Notes: generated from the letters alone by a model not told the origin. A DNA stretch of 5,742 nucleotides from Candidatus Heimdallarchaeota archaeon (GCA_023139025.1 JAGLOH010000152.1:1-5742), one strand, 5' to 3'. Numbered from the stretch's first letter, positions 1 through 5,430 are shown. Program-made: numbers and translations.

Positions 1-342
1 GTCCCAATCAAAATCGAAATTAAATTTGAAATCATCTTCTGAGAAAATAGGCTTGGCAGGTTTGAGTGGTTTTGGAGGTCTAGGTTTAACTACAGGTCTA
101 GGTGGTCTAGGAGGTTTGGGGTCTCTTACATGTCTGTGTTCCTCCCTCTCTCTTCTCCTATTAGATCTATCTAAATCTCGTTGGATTTTATCATTTAGCT
201 TTCGTTCCTTTTCCTCTTCCTCTTGAGCTGAAGCATCAAAATCCTTGTAAGCTTCAGCTTGTGATTTGGACAAATTATTGATTAAAGATTTTAGTTCCTC
301 AATTTCGTCCCTTAACTCTTTCATTTCTTCATCTTTAGACAT
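1..342 (-). CDS. Coiled-coil / polyproline protein, partial (C-terminus beyond window edge)
   Basis: This frame is open from the ATG at 340-342 down to base 1 (114 codons) with no stop, so the C-terminus is missing. The start is set by a full SD, AAGGTGAT (348-355 on the minus strand), 5 nt before the ATG; the SD overlaps the stop codon of the upstream gene. Residues 1-27 or so form a heptad-like charged helix (MKELRDEIEELKSLINNL), followed by a Glu/Lys/Arg-rich helical stretch to about residue 70. Residues 74-97 are a basic polyproline segment with motifs such as PKPPRPPRP and KPRPPKP. The last visible residues are acidic and aromatic (FKFNFDFDWD). There is no signal peptide or membrane segment in the visible part. 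I do not recognise the family. The layout suggests an oligomerising scaffold or adaptor with a proline-rich ligand segment, which is inference. It is the third gene of a three-gene operon. Confidence 0.85.
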   Translation of the reverse strand, partial: MSKDEEMKELRDEIEELKSLINNLSKSQAEAYKDFDASAQEEEEKERKLNDKIQRDLDRSNRRREREEHRHVRDPKPPRPPRPVVKPRPPKPLKPAKPIFSEDDFKFNFDFDWD

Positions 343-353
343 TTTTTATCACC

Positions 354-578
354 TTAATTATGATCATAAGAATCCCTCCCTCTGACGGATTCAAAGTTGG
401 ACTCAACTAAATCTTGGATTTCTTCGCGGAAGTAAGATAAATCGTCCTTGAGATCATCCGTCATTTCTTTGAGCGATTCTTTTAGATTGTTAGCAAATTC
501 CTTCATTGATACTCTGAATTCAGAATAACAATCATCAAAGGAATCATCTTCAAATTTTCTTTTAGAGTTTCTATTCAC
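354..578 (-). CDS. Small acidic coiled-coil protein, ~74 aa
   Basis: I prefer the GTG at 576-578 as start because GGTGA (584-588 on the minus strand) sits exactly 5 nt before it. The frame also permits a TTG at 590 (78 aa), but that start has no SD upstream. The stop TAA (354-356) overlaps the SD of the next gene, so translation of the two is probably coupled. The N-terminus is basic (NRNSKRK), followed by an acidic patch (EDDSFDDC). The rest is mostly a long amphipathic helix with hydrophobic residues at 3-4 spacing (MKEFANNLKESLKEMTDDL and onward through FREEIQDLV). One cysteine is present. There is no signal peptide or transmembrane helix. I do not recognise the family. Its acidic helix could pair with the basic helix of the 42-aa neighbour, which is inference. 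Confidence 0.7.
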   Translation of the reverse strand: MNRNSKRKFEDDSFDDCYSEFRVSMKEFANNLKESLKEMTDDLKDDLSYFREEIQDLVESNFESVRGRDSYDHN

Positions 579-583
579 ATGGG

Positions 584-712
584 TCACCAAATAACTTGAA
601 TATCAGTATTCTTCTTTCTGACTAATCTTCTGGCTCTCTCTAAATCGCTTAATTCTCCCTTTAATCTGCGGATCTCTTGATCCAAACTTTTCAGAGTTTC
701 TTGATAATTCAT
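584..712 (-). CDS. 42-aa basic coiled-coil microprotein
   Basis: This short gene reads ATG (710-712) to TGA (584-586). It is preceded by a near-perfect SD, AAGGTGA (718-724 on the minus strand), with 5-nt spacing, as good as any in the window. The product starts MNYQETLKSLDQEIRRL and ends DIQVIW. Residues 5-33 fit a heptad pattern (L7, L10, I14, L18, L22, L25, L30) rich in Arg/Lys and Glu, so a short coiled coil is expected. Its stop codon lies inside the GGTGA that serves as SD for the next gene, the usual sign of coupled translation in an archaeal operon. It is the first gene of the operon and lies about 42 nt downstream of the predicted transcription start. No family is recognised. The evidence that it is real is the SD, the start/stop architecture and the regular heptads; homology could not be tested. 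Confidence 0.7.
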   Translation of the reverse strand: MNYQETLKSLDQEIRRLKGELSDLERARRLVRKKNTDIQVIW

Positions 713-746
713 TTCAGTCACCTTGTTTTATTCTTGTATGAATAAA

Positions 747-762
747 TTACAATCTGGTGTAA
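747..762. promoter_or_regulatory. Operator candidate, copy 1 (TTACA-N6-TGTAA)
   Basis: This is a perfect inverted repeat, TTACA (747-751), six bases, TGTAA (758-762); the match extends one base outward-in to ATTACA/TGTAAT. It covers the predicted transcription start of the coiled-coil operon, where a bound regulator would block initiation. The same 16-bp pattern recurs at 801-816. The binding factor is unknown. Confidence 0.5.
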
Positions 763-776
763 TATTTACAGGAATG

Positions 777-790
777 TATTTAAACCTTTC
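777..790 (-). promoter_or_regulatory. BRE/TATA promoter of the coiled-coil operon
   Basis: On the minus strand, GAAAGG (785-790, BRE-like) runs directly into TTTAAATA (777-784), a good archaeal TATA box. Transcription would start about 25 bases downstream, near 754, giving a leader of about 42 nt that includes the SD of the 42-aa gene. The TATA box lies between two copies of an inverted repeat described separately. Confidence 0.6.
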
Positions 791-800
791 TAATAATAAC

Positions 801-816
801 TTACATTTTCTTGTAA
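801..816. promoter_or_regulatory. Operator candidate, copy 2 (TTACA-N6-TGTAA)
   Basis: This is a second perfect TTACA (801-805), six bases, TGTAA (812-816), with the same spacer length as the copy at 747-762 but a different spacer sequence. It lies just upstream of the BRE/TATA on the minus strand. The two centres are 54 bp apart, close to five helical turns, so two bound dimers would sit on nearly the same face. Lone half-sites occur at 766-770 (TTACA) and 832-836 (TGTAA). Confidence 0.5.
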
Positions 817-840
817 CAATATTAACTATTTTGTAAATGT

Positions 841-1030
841 ATCTCTTTGGAATGGGCAAAGGGTATCAAGTGTGAAACGGAAATCTATTTTTCAGATATT
901 GCGTAGATGATACCTATCTCTTTTATTGAAAATTCGGAGAATAGTATAGATAGCTAGATAATTTGTGTGTTTATTGATCAAATTAAAGCTATACTTACGA
1001 AAAACGTTTCAATCAAAATGCCATTGGTGA
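841..1030. other. Gene-free stretch with traces of possibly decayed coding sequence
   Basis: No intact gene with a usable start is visible between the upstream operator region and the ORF at 1109. In plus frame 1, ATG at 907 reads MIPISFIENSENSIDS, meets a TAG at 955-957, then continues open as IICVFIDQIKAILTKNV to a TAA at 1033-1035. The plus frame that carries the 206-aa ORF becomes open at 1031, right where frame 1 closes. This is what a gene broken by one stop and one frameshift would look like, but at this AT content it could be chance. No clear BRE/TATA element for the downstream ORF was found. Confidence 0.35.
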
Positions 1031-1108
1031 TGTAATCTGAATAGCTTAGAGAATAAACTAAAAGAAGGAGCTTTAGGTTATGAACAAATTGATATTACTG
1101 AAGGTTAT

Positions 1109-1729
1109 TTGAAGGCATGTGAATCTGTTTTTGAAGAATCTAGCAACCAAATCACACCAAATTTAAAGGAAAAAGTCTATCCTACTGGTGTTGCTAAAAT
1201 CACCTACAGTCCTCAAACTGAATCGGTCTATTATTATAAAACTGACAGCATAAATTTACCCCTTTCTAATAGACCGTGGGAGTTATTTGAGGATCGAGGA
1301 GCTGTTGTTGAGAGTCAACTCATTGAGCAACTAGTAGATATTGATGTAATAAAGCATGATTTTCAAACTATCAACAAAGAGGATGAGCAAATTGAAATCA
1401 TGCTTAATGGAGAACTAATTAGATCAATTGAAGATTTCCTTCTTGTTAATGGCTCGAAAGCATTTCGATATCGTATCGATAAAGGAGAAAAAGAGAAATG
1501 CAGCATAATTCGTTTTGAAAGAACTAGTATGAAGGAAGAGATAGTCCTTTTCTTTACAGATAAACACATAATTCTCAATCGAGAAGATGATGAAGGAAAT
1601 ACACATCAAAGAGCTATGAAATATATGAATAGAACGGTCGTAAGCTGGTATTATGAAGGTCTTCTTCGGATAAAACGGTTAAAAGATAAACAGAAAGTTT
1701 ATACGAACAAAATGTCAAAAAATCAGTAA
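1109..1729 (+). CDS. Unrecognised 206-aa protein, 5' end uncertain
   Basis: The listed start is TTG at 1109, with GAAGGT (1100-1105) 3 nt before it, a weak and close SD. The same frame stays open upstream to 1031 and encodes protein-like sequence there (NSLENKLKEGALG, then YEQIDITEGYLK), but it has no ATG, GTG or TTG. Either the gene starts at 1109, or its real 5' part is frameshifted near 1033. The product is soluble and charged, with no signal peptide or membrane helix. Residues 22-50 are rich in Tyr/Thr (VYPTGVAKITYSPQTESVYY) and probably beta-stranded. Residues 90-160 alternate short hydrophobic strands with charged turns (IEIMLNGELI, CSIIRFERT, EEIVLFFTDKHIIL), and the C-terminal 25 residues are strongly basic. 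I do not recognise a domain. A long strong frame with varied composition supports coding; function is unknown. Confidence 0.6.
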   Translation: MKACESVFEESSNQITPNLKEKVYPTGVAKITYSPQTESVYYYKTDSINLPLSNRPWELFEDRGAVVESQLIEQLVDIDVIKHDFQTINKEDEQIEIMLNGELIRSIEDFLLVNGSKAFRYRIDKGEKEKCSIIRFERTSMKEEIVLFFTDKHIILNREDDEGNTHQRAMKYMNRTVVSWYYEGLLRIKRLKDKQKVYTNKMSKNQ

Positions 1730-1786
1730 AAGTGGTGTTCATATATAAGTGATTTATAAAGAAATCATATCCTCCACATATCCCTC

Positions 1787-1794
1787 TATATAAT
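1787..1794 (+). promoter_or_regulatory. Probable TATA box for the 88-aa zinc-ribbon gene
   Basis: TATATAAT lies about 80 bases before the ATG at 1868, which predicts a start near 1817 and a leader of about 50 nt. The flanks are pyrimidine-rich rather than a good BRE, so the call is moderate. The T-run at 1799-1806 just downstream might end transcription from the preceding ORF; the two readings cannot be separated by eye. Confidence 0.35.
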
Positions 1795-1867
1795 ACTTGT
1801 TTTTTAATTAAATCTTGAATATTTTGTTTTAGGAATTTAGCATCAGGAGTTATAAGAAGGTGATAAA

Positions 1868-2134
1868 ATGTTATATGATATAAATTCAGTATATTGCTCA
1901 AGATGCAAGGAATTTATGCAAATCTTCGATGCCGTTAATCTCAATTTCTCATCAACAGAAATTATTTGCTCAAATTGCGGAAAGATATTACTTGTTATGA
2001 AAACAAAGATGCAGACAAGATTTGATAGTACTTTCGATTCTAAAAAACTGGATAGCTACATTAAAAAGGAAAATCAAAAAACAGCAAAAAATCTTAGTGT
2101 GGATAGAATAATTGTTGGAACAAATACTGCTTAA
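1868..2134 (+). CDS. Small zinc-ribbon protein, 88 aa
   Basis: The start ATG at 1868 follows GAAGGTGAT (1856-1864), an almost complete SD. The protein has two CxxC knuckles, C10-C13 (CSRC) and C34-C37 (CSNCG), 20 residues apart, which is the spacing of a four-cysteine zinc ribbon. A beta strand with hydrophobic residues follows (KILLVMKTKM). The remaining ~40 residues are Lys/Asp/Ser-rich and helical or disordered (SKKLDSYIKKENQKTAKN). Such stand-alone zinc ribbons are common in archaea and often have no known role; nucleic-acid or protein binding is the usual guess. It is in the same direction as the flavoprotein gene downstream, but 76 bp and a separate TATA-like box lie between them, so they need not share a transcript. 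I do not recognise a specific family. Confidence 0.8.
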   Translation: MLYDINSVYCSRCKEFMQIFDAVNLNFSSTEIICSNCGKILLVMKTKMQTRFDSTFDSKKLDSYIKKENQKTAKNLSVDRIIVGTNTA

Positions 2135-2170
2135 GATTCAAATGCATTTAGCTTCACAACTCTCTAACCG

Positions 2171-2178
2171 TATAATTT
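2171..2178 (+). promoter_or_regulatory. Probable TATA box for the flavoprotein gene
   Basis: TATAATTT stands about 33-40 bases before the ATG at 2211. Transcription would begin near 2200, leaving a leader of only about 10 nt. No SD is seen there (the bases before ATG are TTGAAGCC), so this mRNA is probably translated from a nearly leaderless start, unlike most neighbours. Confidence 0.4.
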
Positions 2179-2210
2179 TTCAATAATGTTCATTAACCTA
2201 TCTTGAAGCC

Positions 2211-3443
2211 ATGAGAGAAGTAGATATTGTTGTAATAGGAGGCGGACCATCTGGATTAATAGCTGCTAGAACAGTTGCTGAAAAAGGGAAGGAAGTTGTC
2301 TTATATGAATCTAAAGATCAGATTGGAGTACATGAACACTGTGCTGGCTTATTAAGTATTGATGGATTAGAACAATTACAACTAAGTCATTTACCTCCTG
2401 AAGTCGTTCAAAATGCGCAAGTTAAAGGGACAATAATCTTTTCACCTTCAGGTCAGACTCTATTTATTTCAAAGAAAAAACCTACAGCCTTAGTTGTTAA
2501 TCGAGCAAAGTTCAATCAGTTTCTGTTTCAAGAAGCACTTGATAAAGGTGTTTCTGTCAAAACCTCATCCCGTATCATAGGTATTCATAGAGAGACCAAT
2601 TCTATTGTTCTGAAAATGGGTAAAAAAGCTCCATCTCAAAGTATCAAATGTAATATCACAATACTTGCAGAAGGAAGATTCCCAAGACTAAACAAACAAG
2701 TTAACCTTCCTGTACCCTCAAGGAAATCAATTGTGTTTTCATCTATGTATATAATGAAAAATTTGAGAGATATAGATCCAGAGTTTGTAGAAGTTTATCA
2801 AGATCAAAAATATGCGCCTGGTTTTTTTGCTTGGATTATCCCTTTGAATGACAGAATCGCTAAGGTAGGATTAGCTTCTAACACAGTTCCTTCAAGTGAT
2901 TTTCTAAAATCCTTTATCAAAAATCACCCAATTGCTAAGAAGAAATTAGAAAATGCAGTAATTGACAAAAAAATGAGTGGTGCAATTCCATTAGGTTCCT
3001 ACATTAGGAAAACCTATGCAGATAACGTACTTGTTGTTGGTGATGCTGCAGGTCAAACAAAACCAACAACTGGTGGTGGAGTTATCTTTGGAGGTATCGC
3101 TGCACAAATTGCGGGGAAGGTAGCTAGCGATGCTGTTACAGCTGAGAAATATAATTTCCAATATCTTTCGAAATACCAGAAACTCTGGAAAAAGGAGTTA
3201 AAACAAAACTTGAAAGTAATGAAACTTATTCGGTCTTATATCAACTCATTATCTACTAAGGATCTTGATCGGCTTTTCATTTTACTAAATAAACCCCGTA
3301 TTAGAAATAAAATTTCAGAATCTGGTGATATAGACAATCAAAGAACTATTGTTTTCAATCTGCTTATGAATCTAAATCTGTGGCCAATTCTTTTATCAAC
3401 AGGCTTAAAATTTCTCCTTAAAAATAAAGAAAAGGAAAAATGA
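2211..3443 (+). CDS. Geranylgeranyl reductase family FAD-dependent protein
   Basis: This 410-aa protein is a member of the FixC/geranylgeranyl reductase superfamily (p-hydroxybenzoate-hydroxylase fold). The N-terminal beta-alpha-beta ADP-binding motif is GGGPSG (residues 10-15) after a hydrophobic strand, ending at the acidic E33 that holds the FAD ribose. HCAGLLS with C44 matches the conserved cysteine region of archaeal geranylgeranyl reductases. FAWIIP (206-211) corresponds to the family's YxWxFP substrate-pocket motif with partial substitution. VGDAAG (276-281) and KPTTGGG (284-290) form the second FAD-contact site. The C-terminal ~100 residues are helical, as in the family, and the length is typical. 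Family members reduce double bonds in geranylgeranyl chains of archaeal membrane lipids, or of quinones and pigments; lipid saturation is the likeliest role here. The start is fixed because the dinucleotide fold begins at residue 4. Substrate and electron donor cannot be told from the sequence. Confidence 0.9.
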   Translation: MREVDIVVIGGGPSGLIAARTVAEKGKEVVLYESKDQIGVHEHCAGLLSIDGLEQLQLSHLPPEVVQNAQVKGTIIFSPSGQTLFISKKKPTALVVNRAKFNQFLFQEALDKGVSVKTSSRIIGIHRETNSIVLKMGKKAPSQSIKCNITILAEGRFPRLNKQVNLPVPSRKSIVFSSMYIMKNLRDIDPEFVEVYQDQKYAPGFFAWIIPLNDRIAKVGLASNTVPSSDFLKSFIKNHPIAKKKLENAVIDKKMSGAIPLGSYIRKTYADNVLVVGDAAGQTKPTTGGGVIFGGIAAQIAGKVASDAVTAEKYNFQYLSKYQKLWKKELKQNLKVMKLIRSYINSLSTKDLDRLFILLNKPRIRNKISESGDIDNQRTIVFNLLMNLNLWPILLSTGLKFLLKNKEKEK

Positions 3444-3471
3444 AGAGTTGTCTATTTTTGTTATTAACTCT
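3444..3471 (+). terminator. Convergent terminator-like hairpin with T-tract
   Basis: The 30-base gap between two convergent genes holds the inverted repeat AGAGTT (3444-3449) and AACTCT (3466-3471), with TTTTT (3455-3459) between the arms. The T-run is a plausible archaeal terminator for the flavoprotein gene. The stem is short, and archaeal termination needs mainly the T-tract, so the hairpin itself may be incidental. Confidence 0.4.
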
Positions 3472-3473
3472 CA

Positions 3474-3938
3474 CTAATATCTTGTTCTTAAACCTGATAA
3501 CTTCAACTTCACTTTAACTGAGTTTTGTGTAATTACCTTATAGTCAGATGATCCTAAAGGAACAGCTAAATCATGATCTATGAGTTTATCATCATTCTTT
3601 CCTGGATCTCTTTCAAAAACATGGAAGGGAACTTGAACTACTCCTCCACGTGGAGCGTTTCTTAATTCTGAATAAAGTGTTATTCCCTCTGGTGGTTTAA
3701 ATACTTCATTTTTCTCTAGATTCATTGTCCCTCTGTTTGGTATTCTACCACTGTAATGAGGTCTTTGCCCTACCCTAAAATAGAGTTCTGACTCATTACC
3801 CAAAAGATCCCTGTCTTCCAAGACCTTTATTGAAATTAATTCTATTCTTACCAGAAATCTATCTTTGAATTCTTTGGTGTCTCTTTGTCCTCTAGCATAA
3901 GTGTCTCTGTAAACTTTTTTTACAACTCTTCTTCCCAT
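3474..3938 (-). CDS. Possible C2-like beta-sandwich protein, 154 aa
   Basis: The start ATG (3936-3938) follows AGGTGAT (3942-3948 on the minus strand) by 3 nt. The first ~28 residues are strongly basic (MGRRVVKKVYRDTYARGQR), and the remainder looks like alternating beta strands. Two stretches resemble C2-domain signatures: a strand and loop at residues 31-56 (KVLEDRDLLGNESELYFRV), comparable to the D..GKSDPYV pattern, and FHVFERDPGKNDDKLIDHD at 105-123 followed by LAVPL, comparable to the V.D.D....DD.IG...IPL pattern. The aspartates at 42, 44, 111, 116 and 117 could form calcium-binding loops. C2 domains bind membranes or proteins, often with calcium; that role here is inference from motif likeness alone. 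There is no signal peptide. Another beta-sandwich family remains possible. The gene is monocistronic, with its own promoter. Confidence 0.75.
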   Translation of the reverse strand: MGRRVVKKVYRDTYARGQRDTKEFKDRFLVRIELISIKVLEDRDLLGNESELYFRVGQRPHYSGRIPNRGTMNLEKNEVFKPPEGITLYSELRNAPRGGVVQVPFHVFERDPGKNDDKLIDHDLAVPLGSSDYKVITQNSVKVKLKLSGLRTRY

Positions 3939-3971
3939 TTAATCACCTAAAGGTTGTTTTATTCTCCTTTC

Positions 3972-3985
3972 TTATATATCTTTAC
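3972..3985 (-). promoter_or_regulatory. BRE/TATA promoter of the C2-like gene
   Basis: On the minus strand, GTAAAG (3980-3985) precedes ATATATAA (3972-3979). Initiation about 26 bases downstream, near 3950, gives a leader of about 11 nt that just contains the AGGTGAT SD. The good spacing of promoter, SD and start codon supports the start chosen for the gene. Confidence 0.6.
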
Positions 3986-4072
3986 TAATGTCGATTAGGA
4001 AACGTTAAAATGAGAGAGAAGTGAGTATAAAATTATTGCATTCTAAATAGCAAATCTTTTTGATTCTAAATG

Positions 4073-5230
4073 TCATTTATTCCTCAGAAATTCAACAAGA
4101 CAAAATTTACCTCTTCTTGTAGATGGTATTCTCTCACCAACTTTGAAATTACTTTCTGGAAGTAAGACTGTTAAGATACCTTCCCATATATATAGAATAA
4201 AATCACATAAATCGCGTTTTCCTTCTACACATTTTTCACCAGGGGCATAAGTACAATAAGTTCTCGCTGGATATTCTACATAAGCCACCCTCCGTGAAAT
4301 ACTTGAAATAATATCTGCAGGTAAGTAATTTTTGAGGTCATCTGTTGTTTTTGCCTGTAAAGCTTTGGTAACATATTGACCAATCATTGACGAGATTTCC
4401 TTGATATCTTGCTCTGAATCACGTATGTTAATCAGAAGGAATTCAATTAAGAACAAAACATGTATATCATTGAATTCTTCTTTTGCTTTCTTAACATTTG
4501 AATCCTCAATATCACTAAAGAAAGTGGATGTAATTTCTGCCAAAACTTTGTGAAATAAAGGTAAAACCATTGTTGCTGGAAATTCTTTCAGAATCGGAGA
4601 GAAGACTGTATCTAGATCAAGATCCAAACTTGCCTTAATCTCCTCTTCTTCAACAGGCGCACTTGGTTGCATTGTTACACCAGAAACACCTTCAGTTTTA
4701 GTTTGAGCTGGGGAAGTTGCCATACTTGGTTCAGTAGCAATCTCTTGAGCACGAATAGTAGGAATTTTATTGTCAACTTTTTGTATGATTATCTGTAATT
4801 GTTGAGATTCAAATTGACTTGGCATTTGTTCTACTCTAACATCTGAATTAAACAAGAAATACCCTAATGCTTTCATAATCCCTGAAACAATAACAAGATA
4901 GGGGTGATAGGTCGCATCTGAGGATATGAAACGATTTGCCCCAAGTTGTATTACTGCATTATCTTCTTTTTTTTCAATCCTGATGTTCTTCCATCCCAAA
5001 GATTCCATAAGAAGATCAAATTGCTCTTCAATTCCGAGATCTCTGTGGGGAGTAAAGAAATTGAATACCGCATCAGCTATTGCTGAAGTAATGGTATGTT
5101 CAGTATCTCTATTAGTAACATCAAAAGAGGCTATTATTTTCTCTAGAGAATTCATTAGAATCTTTGTTGCTTGAAGGGCTCTTAATTTATCGCTACCTTT
5201 GTTAGTCCACGTTGGCGAGTAACCACTCAT
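4073..5230 (-). CDS. Possible tandem V4R/TRAPP-like domain protein, 385 aa
   Basis: This soluble protein has no signal peptide or membrane helix. It appears to contain two alpha/beta halves, residues ~15-152 and ~205-383, joined by an acidic, Pro/Thr/Ser-rich linker (~155-200). Both halves end alike: a hydrophobic helix (YLVIVSGIMKALGY 111-124; FILYIWEGILTVLL 344-357), then a strand and a turn (VRVEQMPS 131-138; FKVGERIPS 362-370), then a final strand (LQIIIQ; FCLVEF). This is the pattern of the V4R (4-vinyl reductase) fold, a relative of the TRAPP Bet3 fold, where a G-x-hydrophobic helix is followed by an E.(x)C...G...C strand pair. The C-terminal half keeps cysteines at 326, 334, 342 and 377 that could bind a metal or ligand; the N-terminal half has none. 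The start ATG follows GGAAG (5237-5241, minus) by 6 nt. The family call is by eye and uncertain; coding status is secure. V4R domains elsewhere bind small hydrophobic ligands or act in regulation. Confidence 0.8.
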   Translation of the reverse strand: MSGYSPTWTNKGSDKLRALQATKILMNSLEKIIASFDVTNRDTEHTITSAIADAVFNFFTPHRDLGIEEQFDLLMESLGWKNIRIEKKEDNAVIQLGANRFISSDATYHPYLVIVSGIMKALGYFLFNSDVRVEQMPSQFESQQLQIIIQKVDNKIPTIRAQEIATEPSMATSPAQTKTEGVSGVTMQPSAPVEEEEIKASLDLDLDTVFSPILKEFPATMVLPLFHKVLAEITSTFFSDIEDSNVKKAKEEFNDIHVLFLIEFLLINIRDSEQDIKEISSMIGQYVTKALQAKTTDDLKNYLPADIISSISRRVAYVEYPARTYCTYAPGEKCVEGKRDLCDFILYIWEGILTVLLPESNFKVGERIPSTRRGKFCLVEFLRNK

Positions 5231-5281
5231 CTAAATCTTCCTTTCCTTTTGAAAATATTATAAACTAAGATGGGAAAATCC

Positions 5282-5295
5282 TAATATAACCTTTA
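5282..5295 (-). promoter_or_regulatory. BRE/TATA promoter of the V4R-like gene
   Basis: On the minus strand, TAAAGG (5290-5295) leads into TTATATTA (5282-5289). Initiation near 5259 gives a leader of about 29 nt that includes the GGAAG SD. A nearer TATA-like run (about 5256-5264) would start transcription at about 5234 and leave out the SD, so it is less likely. Confidence 0.55.
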
Positions 5296-5314
5296 TGATG
5301 GTTTCCATCGTAAA
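5292..5314. promoter_or_regulatory. Inverted-repeat operator candidate between divergent promoters
   Basis: The arms TTTATGATGG (5292-5301) and CCATCGTAAA (5305-5314) pair at 9 of 10 positions around the three-base spacer TTT. The centre, 5303, is 13.5 and 14.5 bases from the BRE/TATA junctions of the two divergent promoters. The arms overlap both BREs, so a bound dimer could compete with TFB on either side. The binding protein is unknown. Confidence 0.5.
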
Positions 5315-5325
5315 AGGCTTAAATA
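5312..5325 (+). promoter_or_regulatory. Distal BRE/TATA promoter toward the translation genes
   Basis: AAAAGG (5312-5317) followed by CTTAAATA (5318-5325) is the best-looking core promoter in the window. It points right and predicts a start near 5347, leaving a leader of about 130 nt before the zinc-ribbon gene at 5477. No convincing small ORF was found in that leader. Confidence 0.5.
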
Positions 5326-5417
5326 AATGCTTAACACGATTTTACAACCCTCAATGTGTTAATATAAACATCACCCTAGGTTGGAAATTTGTATAACTAC
5401 AAAAATAGGTTAATTCA

Positions 5418-5430
5418 AAAAGCTTAAAAC
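5418..5430 (+). promoter_or_regulatory. Proximal BRE/TATA promoter of the zinc-ribbon/aEF1-beta operon
   Basis: AAAAG (5418-5422) followed by CTTAAAAC (5423-5430) predicts a start near 5452 and a leader of about 25 nt. The perfect 10-bp palindrome CTCTATAGAG (5447-5456) lies right at that start. The element is flanked by the inverted pair AGGTTGG (5378-5384) and CCAACCT (5432-5438), which may be chance. Confidence 0.5.

Noticed and set aside
26..226. Plus-strand Gly/Leu/Ser-rich 66-aa ORF
   Set aside because: It is the antisense shadow of the polyproline coiled-coil gene: Pro codons on the minus strand read as Gly/Leu on the plus strand. It has no SD.
873..1011. Long-distance inverted pair TGAAACG (873-879) and CGTTTCA (1005-1011)
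   Set aside because: A 7-bp match 126 bases apart is expected by chance, and there is no target-site duplication or transposase to suggest a mobile element.
1614..1901. Minus-strand 95-aa ORF across the 3' end of the 206-aa ORF and into the zinc-ribbon gene
   Set aside because: It overlaps two better supported genes, has a low-complexity Tyr/Leu/Phe composition typical of AT-rich antisense, and would read through the zinc-ribbon SD.
4041..4070. Direct repeat TTCTAAAT (4041-4048 and 4063-4070) after the V4R-like gene
   Set aside because: Two short AT-rich copies are not significant and do not form a hairpin or a terminator on the minus strand.
4926..5174. Plus-strand 82-aa ORF with Ser/Phe-rich sequence
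   Set aside because: It is antisense to the well-formed V4R-like gene, with no SD or promoter.
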